Source: Gammaproteobacteria bacterium (GTDB lineage Bacteria > Pseudomonadota > Gammaproteobacteria > Pseudomonadales > Pseudohongiellaceae). From it: a DNA stretch of 64,000 nucleotides. Shown piece after piece: positions 8,828 to 18,211 of this stretch. The notes under the pieces were generated by a model that saw only the letters and a program-made list of their open reading frames with translations, was not told where the DNA came from and did not search any database. The first letter of the stretch is position 1. Every line of letters begins with the position of its first letter. The stretch covers positions 62,001 to 126,000 of the forward strand of contig DUBM01000021.1 of assembly GCA_012960305.1 (NCBI GenBank), given 5' to 3'. The position numbers and the translations under genes are program-made.

Positions 8828-9065
8828 AATTCTCTCCAAAGAATTCGTGTGGGCTAATAATCAATTTTATCTATTATTATGTCTGTGTTCTAGATTCGGG
8901 CTGTTCTGCTTTATGGGATTAGAACAGCCAGTACTGGAATATATTACAAAGCTTTCTCTAATGTCACCGCAAACCGCGATTTCGGTAGAGTTTTAGCAAG
9001 AAATGGCAGCCAGAGGCTGGTATTGAAGGATGTTGTGTGAGTGTGGGGCGCAGCTACAAATGCGA

Positions 9066-10157
9066 CTAGTTGGCAACTTCTTTCCAGACAAAAAATCGAG
9101 TGGCAAGCATGAAAGCGATAACAAACCAGACAGCAATGCCGATGAGACTTGGGCCGATAGCGAGCAGTGAAGCCCCCTCATTGGCGATGTCTCTCATACC
9201 AGTTGAAACAAAGCTAAGTGGAAGAATTTGCGCTATTGGCTGAATCAGTTCGGGCATTGATTCTATCGGGTAAAAAATGCCTGATAGAAATATTTGTGGA
9301 AAGATCACAATATTTCCTACCGCCATTACTGCTTGTTGAGTCTTAGCAAGGCTTCCCAGGCAGAATCCCAGGCAGAGAAATATGAACGTGCCGAGTATGA
9401 CTATAAAATAGAAGGAGGCAAAATTTCCAACGATACTTACATCCAAGATGAGTATGGCGAAGAGAATAAGCACGGTGAGCTGAAGCAAAATAATGGCTAA
9501 CCGAGCGAGCACGATGGCCGTAATAAAATCTATTGGCTTTATGGGAGTTACGAATAAGCGTTTTAGAATTCCTTTGCGTCGGTACTCAACGATGTTAAAA
9601 CCGCTGCCGGCAATACTGAGTTGCATAAGAGTAAATGCCATTAATCCGGGAAGAAGAAAATCGAGATAACGCTGTGATCTTGCTTTTACATCCTCAAGAA
9701 TGAGATAGAACATAGGTTCGATATTACGAAATTCTCTTTCTATTGAAATTAGAGATTGTTCGAGTATCGGCATGATTAGCCCCAGTTGTTGAACTTGAGC
9801 TGCGTCAACCAGCAACCGAAGATCAGCACCTGCACTCTGTGCATCAAAATTTTCTGGTATCACTAAAACTAGAGTCTGATCTCCTTCGATCAAATCGCTT
9901 CTCAAACTGTCTTCATCGCCCAAAGAGACAGTAAAAATCGGATCTTCATCTAGTAACTGGATAAATTCAGTAGCCAATACATTCTGGGAGTTGTTTACCA
10001 CTCCCATGCGAAAAGGCTCTGGCTCGCCAATATTGCCAAAGCCAAAGACCGTCATAAGAATAATGGGGAAAAACAGGCTAAAGAAAATTGACTGTCTGTC
10101 TCGTAAAAATATTTTCAGAAAAACTTTTGCCAGATGTATTTGTAATTTGTTGGACAT
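9066..10157 (-). CDS. ABC-2 type exporter permease
   Basis: A 363-residue membrane protein with one N-terminal span (LFFPIILMTVFGFG), a large extracytoplasmic domain (about residues 55-165) and five C-terminal spans. This is the usual layout of ABC2_membrane_3/YhhJ-type permeases. DRQSIFFSLFFPIILM and RRKGILKRLFVTPI are typical of the family. It is coded just after the ATPase gene (10-base gap), so the two form one exporter, probably a 2+2 dimer. The substrate cannot be read from sequence; drugs or lipophilic compounds are common for relatives. Confidence 0.88.
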   Translation of the reverse strand: MSNKLQIHLAKVFLKIFLRDRQSIFFSLFFPIILMTVFGFGNIGEPEPFRMGVVNNSQNVLATEFIQLLDEDPIFTVSLGDEDSLRSDLIEGDQTLVLVIPENFDAQSAGADLRLLVDAAQVQQLGLIMPILEQSLISIEREFRNIEPMFYLILEDVKARSQRYLDFLLPGLMAFTLMQLSIAGSGFNIVEYRRKGILKRLFVTPIKPIDFITAIVLARLAIILLQLTVLILFAILILDVSIVGNFASFYFIVILGTFIFLCLGFCLGSLAKTQQAVMAVGNIVIFPQIFLSGIFYPIESMPELIQPIAQILPLSFVSTGMRDIANEGASLLAIGPSLIGIAVWFVIAFMLATRFFVWKEVAN

Positions 10158-10167
10158 AACTGTTTCC

Positions 10168-10932
10168 CTAATCTCTCAATGCATGGCCGGTTAAGGCAAG
10201 GAATACATCTTCTATATTTCCATGTAGTGGTGCTTTTGGAGGTTCAGCGGCATGTTTTAAAATTAAATTCTGAGGAGTATCTTCAGCTACGATTTTTCCG
10301 TGATCCATGATGGCGATTCGTTCGCAGAGAGTTTCAGCTTCTTCCATGTTGTGAGTAGTTAAAACGATAGTCATACTGGTTTCGTTTAGCTCAATCACTA
10401 AATCCCAAAGGTTACGTTTAGCCTGAGGATCTAATCCGGTAGTGGGCTCATCAAGAAAAAGAACTTTTGGATTATTCACCAAAGCACAAGCTATGGAAAA
10501 ACGCTGTTGTTGCCCGCCAGACAAATTTTCTGGTTTGGCCTTTGCTTTATCCAACAAATTAACTTTCCCTAATAGAAATTCTGGATTGACCTCTCTGCTA
10601 TAGAGAGCACCGAATAGTGTAAGAAGTTCTACTAGAGAAAGATTGTCAAAATATTGATTGGCCTGAAGCTGCACGCCAATTATTTCTTTGATTTTGTAGG
10701 GGTCTGCTTTCACATCGACTCCATTGATAAAGGCGGTGCCGTCGTCGATGTCATTGAGGCCTTCCAACATTTCCAGAGTTGTTGTTTTGCCGGCGCCGTT
10801 CGGTCCAAGAATTCCGTAGATCTCGCCTTCTTCGATTTTAAATGAGATGCCATTAACTGCGAAAAAAGATTCTGACTTGTTATCGGGAAGAGGGTATCGC
10901 TTCGTTAAGTTTTCTACTTCGATTATAGCCAT
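10168..10932 (-). CDS. ABC exporter ATP-binding protein
   Basis: A 254-residue ATPase with Walker A GPNGAGKT (43-50), the Q-loop at VQLQAN, signature LSGGQQQR (about 138), Walker B VLFLDEPTTGLD (about 157-168) and an H-loop in LTTHNMEEAE. Its DrrA/NodI-like type pairs with ABC-2 permeases. It is first in a two-gene minus-strand operon with the permease. The 255 bases upstream hold no other gene. Confidence 0.92.
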   Translation of the reverse strand: MAIIEVENLTKRYPLPDNKSESFFAVNGISFKIEEGEIYGILGPNGAGKTTTLEMLEGLNDIDDGTAFINGVDVKADPYKIKEIIGVQLQANQYFDNLSLVELLTLFGALYSREVNPEFLLGKVNLLDKAKAKPENLSGGQQQRFSIACALVNNPKVLFLDEPTTGLDPQAKRNLWDLVIELNETSMTIVLTTHNMEEAETLCERIAIMDHGKIVAEDTPQNLILKHAAEPPKAPLHGNIEDVFLALTGHALRD

Positions 10933-11187
10933 TGAAACTTCCTACAGTATCTCTGAGTATCATACTGGAACGGAGGGACATTAGAAGTCTTTGCTGAGAT
11001 CGCCAATAACTAATTCGTGGCCAGTGCTTTTTAGTTAGTGCTTCCCTAATTAATACTTCCTAGTTAATAGTAATACTGGTGTCTTGGTTTAATGGCAGTT
11101 AGTTGCTGCTTGATTGAGTGTTGAGAGAATGAGAGTGACAGGTCAATAGAGGTTTAACCAAAGAATATAAGGGGCTCAGTAAGAATC

Positions 11188-12777
11188 TTATTGCCCGGTA
11201 TAACCTGGGCCATAAAGAATTTTTCCTGGGCGCCGTCCAGAATGTTTCCCGTTCTCGACTACGACTTTGCCATTAACCAGAACGAACTTCATTCCCACTG
11301 CATATTGGTGTGGATCTTCAAAGGTCGCTTTGTCTATTATTTCGTCTGCATCAAATATCGCCACATCGGCAAAATAGTTCTCACTCAATATGCCTCTGTC
11401 TTGAATACCCAAACGGCGAGCAGATTGACTACTCATTTTGCGCACCGCTTCCTCTAAAGTAATGACACCACGCTCACGAACATAGTGTCCGAGTACTCTG
11501 GCGAATGTTCCATATTGTCGTGGGTGGGGAGCGCCTTCGCCAAAAATACCAAGAGGGCCATCGGATCCAATAGCAGTTGCCGGATGGCGCATAATTCGAT
11601 CGACATCGTCAGGGCCGATAGCATGGTAGACTGCAGTCGCGCCACCGCCTTTAATAATTTCGAAAACAACTTCGGCAGCATTTTCTGGTGAAGGCTCCAT
11701 ACCGGCTTCAATACTTAAATCCGCGAGGTTTTTCCCTGCCATTGAAGGGTCCCAGGAATTTCTCGAAATAAATACATTTTTGGGATCACCGCCGCCCCGA
11801 TCGTAGAGAATTCTCTCTACAACTTCATTCTTGATTGTCTGCCGAGTTTCCTGACTATCAATGCGAGCAATCATCTGGTCTCGACCACCTTCCTGAGCCC
11901 ATTGTGGGATCAATGCAGTGATACCAGTTTGAGAAGCAGTGTAGGGATACTGATCAATAGTGACATCAACCCCCCGAGCTCGCGCTTCATCGACGAGTCG
12001 TAAACTTTCCACACTTGCACCCCAATTTCCAACTCCGATTACCTTGTGGTGCGTGATTTGCACAGGAATATTCGCTTCTTCACCAATGCGGATGGTCTCA
12101 TTAACCGAATCGAGCAGCTGCGCTGCCTCTTCACGCATGTGGGAGATGTAAATGCCATTGTGTTTTGCCGCAACTTTGGAAAGCTCGATGACTTCCTCTG
12201 TGGGAGTAAAACTACCAGGAACATAGAACAAACCAGTTGAGATACCCAGTGCGCCTTGCTCCATAGCCTCTCTTACCATGGCTTTCATTCGATCCATTTC
12301 GGAGGGAGTAGCTTCACGGTCTTCACTGCCAATAACTTGTGAGCGAATGGTTCCTTGACCTACGAAAACACTCCAGTTAGGACTAATCCGCCTATCGATG
12401 ATCGCCTGATAGTGTTCATCGATAGGAAAAGGGGAAGTGCCGTCATTTCCTTCGGTTAGGGTAGTTATGCCTTGGAGCAGGGCGCTCTCAGCATTTGGAA
12501 CATCAAAGATGCCACGGATAGCATGGGTGTGTGGGTCAATAAATCCGGGGGAAACAACCAGTCCATTCGCATCGATAGTTGTGTCTGCGCTGGCTGAAGA
12601 TAAATCACCAATCTTGATGATTCGTTCGCCATCAATTCCTAAATCTGCTATATACCAGGGGTTGCCAGTGCCATCGATGATTTTGCCGCCACGAATAATA
12701 ACATCATAATTGTCCTGTGCTCCGGCCGACCAGAATGTTAGAAAACAAACTAAGAGGAGTAATTTTCTAGCATTCAT
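11188..12777 (-). CDS. exported N-acyl-D-amino-acid deacylase-like amidohydrolase
   Basis: A 529-residue protein with a signal peptide (cleavage near SAGA-Q, residue 21). It is an amidohydrolase of the D-aminoacylase family: VIIRGGKIIDGTGNPW at the start, GFIDPHTH with metal ligands His83 and His85, a later ISHMREEA, and THHK and GSDGPLG segments. Family members remove acyl groups from N-acyl-D-amino acids. The position that is usually Cys in the metal site (GNCG) reads GNDG here (Asp112), so metal use or specificity may differ. It follows the M13 peptidase gene by 41 bases, which suggests joint action on peptides or peptidoglycan-derived fragments. Confidence 0.88.
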   Translation of the reverse strand: MNARKLLLLVCFLTFWSAGAQDNYDVIIRGGKIIDGTGNPWYIADLGIDGERIIKIGDLSSASADTTIDANGLVVSPGFIDPHTHAIRGIFDVPNAESALLQGITTLTEGNDGTSPFPIDEHYQAIIDRRISPNWSVFVGQGTIRSQVIGSEDREATPSEMDRMKAMVREAMEQGALGISTGLFYVPGSFTPTEEVIELSKVAAKHNGIYISHMREEAAQLLDSVNETIRIGEEANIPVQITHHKVIGVGNWGASVESLRLVDEARARGVDVTIDQYPYTASQTGITALIPQWAQEGGRDQMIARIDSQETRQTIKNEVVERILYDRGGGDPKNVFISRNSWDPSMAGKNLADLSIEAGMEPSPENAAEVVFEIIKGGGATAVYHAIGPDDVDRIMRHPATAIGSDGPLGIFGEGAPHPRQYGTFARVLGHYVRERGVITLEEAVRKMSSQSARRLGIQDRGILSENYFADVAIFDADEIIDKATFEDPHQYAVGMKFVLVNGKVVVENGKHSGRRPGKILYGPGYTGQ

Positions 12778-12818
12778 TAGCTGAAATTCCTGATTTTACG
12801 AACATAGTTTTTAGTTGA

Positions 12819-14921
12819 CTACCAAATTCTAATGCGCTCTTCCGGAGCTAGATACATCGCATCGTCAGGTTGAACATCGAAAGCTTCATACCAAGCATCT
12901 ATGTTTCTCACCACGCCATTAACTCGGAATTCAGCTGGTGAGTGGGGGTCAGATTTAATCTGGGTAACAAGAGCATCTTCGCGAATCTTGCCTTTCCAAA
13001 TCTGTGCAAAGGCTAGGAAAAAACGTTGATCACCAGTCAGGCCATCGACGATCGGAGCCTCTTGTCCGTTCAAGGCTTTCTTGTAGGCACGATAGGCAAT
13101 TGAAATTCCACCAACGTCACCTATGTTTTCTCCAAGGGTAAAATTGCCGTCGATGAAGTTACCAGGCACTGGTTCGTAGGCATCATACTGAGCCGCCAAT
13201 GCTTGAGTTCTCTCATCGAAATTTGCTCGGTCGCTATCTGTCCACCAATTTTCTTGAACCCCTAAGTGATCGAATTTAGAACCTTGGTCATCAAAACCGT
13301 GACCCATCTCATGGCCAATTACTGCGCCTATACCCCCGTAGTTAACCGCTATATCTGCGTTGGGATCAAAGAAAGGTGGCTGCAAAATGGCGGCAGGAAA
13401 TACAATCTCGTTAAAGGACGGATTATAGTAGGCGTTTACTGTTTGCGGAGTCATGAACCACTCTTCGCGATTAGTGCTTTGGCCGAATTTACCTAGTGCA
13501 TCGCGATAATTAAACTCACGAACACTTTGCGCGTTAGCAAAAAGATTTTCGCGATTAATCTCGATTGCACTTAAATCTTTCCACTCATCAGGGTAGGCAA
13601 TTTTCGGCCTGAAAGAAGCTAGCTTCCGGCGCGCCTGAGTTTTGGTTTCGTTTCCCATCCAATCCAGGCTATCGATGCTGTCGCCAAGGGCGCTACTTAG
13701 ATTCTCAACTAACTCTTCCATCTGTTGTTTTGCAGCTTGGGGGAAATGCTCTTGAACATAGATTTGCCCCAAAGCTTCGCCCAGGCTACTTAGCGATCCA
13801 ACTCTTGCAACACCGCGTTCCCAGCGTTCTCTTTGTTCTGGCACACCATTAACAACTGTTGAATAGAATCTGAAGCTTTCATCGTTAATCTCTTCAGAGA
13901 GTATGCTCGCGTTGTTACGAATCAGATGGTAACTGAGATAGCTTTTCCAGTCTTCTATGGAAACAGAGTTCACTAAATTTATAATGGGAGACATGGCGCT
14001 TGGATAAGCGACATTTAATTCTTCAATATCATTGAAGCCTACTGCTGTGAAATAGCTATCCCAGTCAAATTCAGAGTAAGTTGCTTTAAAGTCGTCATAG
14101 GACATTGGGTTATAGGTAGCATCTGCATTTCGTCGGTTAGCTCGTGTCCACATATGCTCAGCAATTTGGGTTTCCAGAGCCAAGATAGAGGCAGCTTTAT
14201 CTTCAGCGTCATCGATACCTGCGAATTCAAGCATTTTGGCGAGGTGACCCCGGTATTCCTTTCGAATATTCGAAAAACGCTCATCGTTTGATAAATAGTA
14301 ATCCCGGTCAGGTAGGCTGGTTCCTGTCACATAAACGCTGATTTGATAGCTGTCAGGCTCGACTCGATTAGAATCGATACCCCAGTCTAGAGGAGTTGAC
14401 GTGACCTCAAGAGTCGAATTGCCAAATGCAGTTATCAAGTCCGCCACAGTTTCTATATTGGCAATTCTGGTGAGCCCAGGGCGCAGGGGTTTAATGCCTT
14501 GACTATTTAGGTCATCCACATTCATATAACTGCTGTAATAGTCGGCGATCTTTTGTTCCAATGAATTCTGTGCCGGCTCTGAGGAAGTCAGTTCGTCAAT
14601 AATTACTCGCACTCTTTCATCTGACCGATCTCTGAGCTTGTCAAAAGATACATATCTGCTGCGATCAGCAGGCAGTTCAAAGGTATTGATCCACTGTCCG
14701 CTGGCATAGCGGAAGAAATCATCACCCGGCTTTACTTCTATGTCGCGACTGGTCAAGTCGACTCCGAAGTTCCCAAGTTCGGGGTTAGAACTGGCAGTGA
14801 TTTCAGCAGGGGCTTGAATAGTTTCGGCAGTCTCTGGCATTGCGACGGATGATTCTTCAGAGCCGCAAGCGGTCAATAAACCAAACAGGGGAAGAACTAA
14901 TAATTTTAGTGACGATGACAT
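12819..14921 (-). CDS. M13-family zinc metallopeptidase (PepO/neprilysin-like), lipoprotein
   Basis: A 700-residue lipoprotein (lipobox LTAC near residue 19) followed by an N-terminal M13 domain from about residue 55 (DDFFRYASGQWIN). The catalytic domain carries NAYYNP, the zinc site HEMGH (537-541) and the third ligand Glu598 in GENIGDVGG. The chain ends IRIW, close to the family's usual Cys-x-x-Trp but without the Cys. M13 enzymes cut short peptides on the hydrophobic side. It is first in a two-gene minus-strand unit with the D-aminoacylase-like enzyme. Confidence 0.92.
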   Translation of the reverse strand: MSSSLKLLVLPLFGLLTACGSEESSVAMPETAETIQAPAEITASSNPELGNFGVDLTSRDIEVKPGDDFFRYASGQWINTFELPADRSRYVSFDKLRDRSDERVRVIIDELTSSEPAQNSLEQKIADYYSSYMNVDDLNSQGIKPLRPGLTRIANIETVADLITAFGNSTLEVTSTPLDWGIDSNRVEPDSYQISVYVTGTSLPDRDYYLSNDERFSNIRKEYRGHLAKMLEFAGIDDAEDKAASILALETQIAEHMWTRANRRNADATYNPMSYDDFKATYSEFDWDSYFTAVGFNDIEELNVAYPSAMSPIINLVNSVSIEDWKSYLSYHLIRNNASILSEEINDESFRFYSTVVNGVPEQRERWERGVARVGSLSSLGEALGQIYVQEHFPQAAKQQMEELVENLSSALGDSIDSLDWMGNETKTQARRKLASFRPKIAYPDEWKDLSAIEINRENLFANAQSVREFNYRDALGKFGQSTNREEWFMTPQTVNAYYNPSFNEIVFPAAILQPPFFDPNADIAVNYGGIGAVIGHEMGHGFDDQGSKFDHLGVQENWWTDSDRANFDERTQALAAQYDAYEPVPGNFIDGNFTLGENIGDVGGISIAYRAYKKALNGQEAPIVDGLTGDQRFFLAFAQIWKGKIREDALVTQIKSDPHSPAEFRVNGVVRNIDAWYEAFDVQPDDAMYLAPEERIRIW

Positions 14922-15189
14922 TTCAATACCTCTATCGATCGAGCAAATATTGTTGTGGTTGTTGATACGGATTCTGCTGTGGTTAGTAACAGATCTATAC
15001 TAATTTGAGCGCCAATTAAATTTAGAAAATTCTATTGAGAAGCTAGAGTATAGACTGATTTGGTTTTGGGAATAAGAGCTATGTCAATCGAGAAAAAGTT
15101 CTGCCCTTATAATTGCGTAAGCGAGGTTGTAAACTACCTTTTACTTGCATTGATGCCAGTTAAAATACTGGGTAGGAGAATTGCAGCCA

Positions 15190-18100
15190 ATGAAAAGAAT
15201 AGATACTCCAGTAGATCCATCAGTAAAGTTTAAATTTGCGCGGTTTGTACCGACTGCGTTTGCAGCGTTACTGGCATTACTAATGGCAGCAATTGCTAAT
15301 GCCCAACAAAATCAAACGCCAAATGGCATCGCTGATGATCGGGCCGGTGCCTATGCTCTAACCAATGCCAATATTTATCAGCCAGATGGTTCCGTTCTTA
15401 GAGCAAGCACTCTACTCATCCGCGAAGGAAAAATTGTTCAAGTCGATGAGAGTCGCAACGTACCAAACGGTTATTTCGAAATTGACTTGGATGGGAAATA
15501 TATCTATCCAGGGTTCATAGATATATATACAGAGTATGGAATTCCATCTCTTGAAAGAGAGTCTGGTGGCGGTGGTGTTGAAAATTTATTTCCAAGTGAT
15601 CAGGCATTTAATGTAAACGATGCCATCAAATCAAATTTTCGTGCCAGCACCACATTTGTCCCCGATGAAGAATTGCGTAAAAAATATCGTCGGCTGGGTT
15701 TCTCTTCAGTTCTAAGTTTACGAGCGGATGGGATTGCTCGCGGAACATCCGCACTTATCACGCTCGGCGATATGAACGCTAATGAATCAATCATAATTCC
15801 AGATGTTGCCGCTCACTACTCATTAAACAAGGGTACATCCACACAGCAGGTGCCTTCCTCCCTGATGGGGGCATTCGCTCTGCTCCGCCAGACGAATCTA
15901 GATGCCCGGTGGTTTGATGTTCAATCTCCGCGACCGTTCACTGATGACAGTCTAGAGGCATGGAATGCAAATCAAGAATTGCCTCAGATTATGGAAGTCA
16001 GTAATTGGCAGCAGGCCTTAACGGTGGATAGAGTCGGCGATGAATTCGAAACTCAATATGTTTTGAAAATGAGCGGCGATGCCTATAAGCAGGCAGAACT
16101 TATCAGGCGTACTAACGCTACGCTGATAGTGCCTCTAAATTTTCCGGAAGCGCCAAAGGTCGAAGATGTATTAGAAGCGGAAGAGGTGGGATTCAGTGAT
16201 CTAAAACATTGGGAATTAGCGCCGTTTAATCCAAAAATTCTCAATGAACACGAGATTAACTTTGCTTTTACATCAAGCGAGGCAAACCAAGATTTCTGGG
16301 AAAATATAAGAACCGCCGTACGGAATGGATTGCCAGAACAACAAGCCATCGCAGCTATTACCAGTATTCCTGCAGAAATCCTTGGCGCTGCAGATTTAGT
16401 GGGTCAATTGTCAGTCGGAGCTTTGGCAAATTTTGTGATTTCTTCAGATGCGTTATTCGCCAAAGATGCGAGATTGCTTGAGAACTGGGTACGGGGAGAA
16501 CGCTTTGTCTTGGATGATGACCGGGACGACCGTAATGGTATTTATTCACTGAACATATCCTCTGTAAATAGTTCTACTAACAGAGCAGATCAGCAATTTG
16601 AAGTGGAACTAAGTTTTGCTGGTAATAAAGCGGCAGCAAAAATTCTTCTGGAGGGGGATGAATCCCGTGAGGTGAATCTCGAACTTACAGATGATCTGGT
16701 TTCCTTCAATTTTGTTTTCGATGAGAGTGGCAATCGAGCTCGGTTGGTAGGCTGGCCCGATACTGGCGGTTGGAGTGGCAACGGTAGAGCGCCAGATGGA
16801 AGCCGGCTGTCTTGGCAATTGCGGCAAAGTGGTGATTTAACTGTTAATGCCAATGAACAATCCAATGAAAGTGTTGCCAGTGGATTACCTGCTCCAGTTA
16901 TTTATCCCTTTTCACCCTACGGTCGTGAGTCCGCGCCAGAACAAACAGATGTTTTAATACAGGGAGCAACAGTTTGGACCAATGAAGCAGAAGGCACCTT
17001 GGTCACAGACGTATTAGTAAGAGCCGGCAAAATTGCTGCGGTAGGCGATAATCTCCCAAGCGATGGTGCGACTCTAGTTGATGGGACAGGAAAACATTTA
17101 ACGCCTGGCATAATCGATGAACATTCCCACATCGCATTGTTTAGCATCAATGAAACAGCAACTAATTCGAGCATGGTTCGAATGAAGGATGTGGTGAACT
17201 CTGAGAATATAAACATCTATCGAAATCTCGCTGGCGGTGTGGTTGCTGCGCAGTTATTACATGGTTCCGCAAATCCGATTGGTGGGCAGTCGGCGATAAT
17301 CAAAATGCGTTGGGGGGCACCTCCGCAGGAATTATTGATTGATGGAGCCGATGAGTACATCAAATTCGCACTTGGTGAAAACGTAAAACGCAGCCGGAAT
17401 CCCGCATCAATTCGCTATCCACAAACACGAATGGGAGTGGAGCAGGTATTTGTAAATGCTTTTTCTCAAGCTCTTGAATATGGAAAAGCATGGGATAACT
17501 ACAATAGTCTCTCTAGATCGCAACAAAGAAGCACTATTCCTCCGCGTCGCGACTTAGTCGATGAGACTATGTTGGAAATATTGAATAGCGAGCGTTTTGT
17601 AACCAGCCACTCTTACGTGCAATCAGAAATTAATATGCTATTGAATGTGGCAGATAGTTTCGATTTCAATATCAATACATTCACTCACATTCTTGAAGGA
17701 TATAAAGTTGCTGACAAAATGGCACTCCATGGAGCTGGTGGTTCAACCTTCTCAGACTGGTTTGGTTACAAATGGGAAGTACGCTACGCCATCCCCTATA
17801 ACGCAGCCCTTATGCAGCAAGCAGGAGTCGTTGTAGCAATTAACTCCGATGACGCCGAAATGTCTCGTCGACTAAATCAAGAGGCAGCCAAGGCAATCAA
17901 ATATGGTGACATGAGCGAGATTGACGCACTAAAACTGGTAACCCTTAACCCAGCCAGATTACTTCATCTCGATGATCGTATGGGGAGCATTCTGGAGGGG
18001 AAAGATGCAGATATTGTACTCTGGTCCGATCATCCACTCTCTGTATATGCCGTTGTTGAAACAACTTGGGTAGATGGGATTCCATACTATGATCGAGAAG

Positions 18101-18201
18101 AAGATAGAGTTTTACGCCAGCAAATCGCTGATGAAAGAGCCCGAATAATTGCCGTGATAACAAACAACAATTCATCCGATAATCAAAGCACTGCGAACTA
18201 G
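15190..18201 (+). CDS. double amidohydrolase-domain exported protein
   Basis: I chose ATG 15190, eleven bases after AGGAG; a TTG at 15181 would sit too close to it. The 1003-residue product has a signal peptide (about residues 18-40, ending NAQQ). It has two amidohydrolase-fold halves. The N-terminal half (about 50-460) has YPGFIDIYTEYG where HxH metal ligands are expected, so it is probably catalytically dead. The C-terminal half (about 590-985) keeps IIDEHSH, later His residues (VTSHSYV, FTHILEG) and the Asp in NSDDAE, as in imidazolonepropionase-like enzymes. It is followed at 10 bases by a second, metal-ligand-poor amidohydrolase-fold gene, so the two likely form one complex. The substrate is unknown. 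Confidence 0.85.
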   Translation: MKRIDTPVDPSVKFKFARFVPTAFAALLALLMAAIANAQQNQTPNGIADDRAGAYALTNANIYQPDGSVLRASTLLIREGKIVQVDESRNVPNGYFEIDLDGKYIYPGFIDIYTEYGIPSLERESGGGGVENLFPSDQAFNVNDAIKSNFRASTTFVPDEELRKKYRRLGFSSVLSLRADGIARGTSALITLGDMNANESIIIPDVAAHYSLNKGTSTQQVPSSLMGAFALLRQTNLDARWFDVQSPRPFTDDSLEAWNANQELPQIMEVSNWQQALTVDRVGDEFETQYVLKMSGDAYKQAELIRRTNATLIVPLNFPEAPKVEDVLEAEEVGFSDLKHWELAPFNPKILNEHEINFAFTSSEANQDFWENIRTAVRNGLPEQQAIAAITSIPAEILGAADLVGQLSVGALANFVISSDALFAKDARLLENWVRGERFVLDDDRDDRNGIYSLNISSVNSSTNRADQQFEVELSFAGNKAAAKILLEGDESREVNLELTDDLVSFNFVFDESGNRARLVGWPDTGGWSGNGRAPDGSRLSWQLRQSGDLTVNANEQSNESVASGLPAPVIYPFSPYGRESAPEQTDVLIQGATVWTNEAEGTLVTDVLVRAGKIAAVGDNLPSDGATLVDGTGKHLTPGIIDEHSHIALFSINETATNSSMVRMKDVVNSENINIYRNLAGGVVAAQLLHGSANPIGGQSAIIKMRWGAPPQELLIDGADEYIKFALGENVKRSRNPASIRYPQTRMGVEQVFVNAFSQALEYGKAWDNYNSLSRSQQRSTIPPRRDLVDETMLEILNSERFVTSHSYVQSEINMLLNVADSFDFNINTFTHILEGYKVADKMALHGAGGSTFSDWFGYKWEVRYAIPYNAALMQQAGVVVAINSDDAEMSRRLNQEAAKAIKYGDMSEIDALKLVTLNPARLLHLDDRMGSILEGKDADIVLWSDHPLSVYAVVETTWVDGIPYYDREEDRVLRQQIADERARIIAVITNNNSSDNQSTAN

Positions 18202-18211
18202 GGGTATCGAC

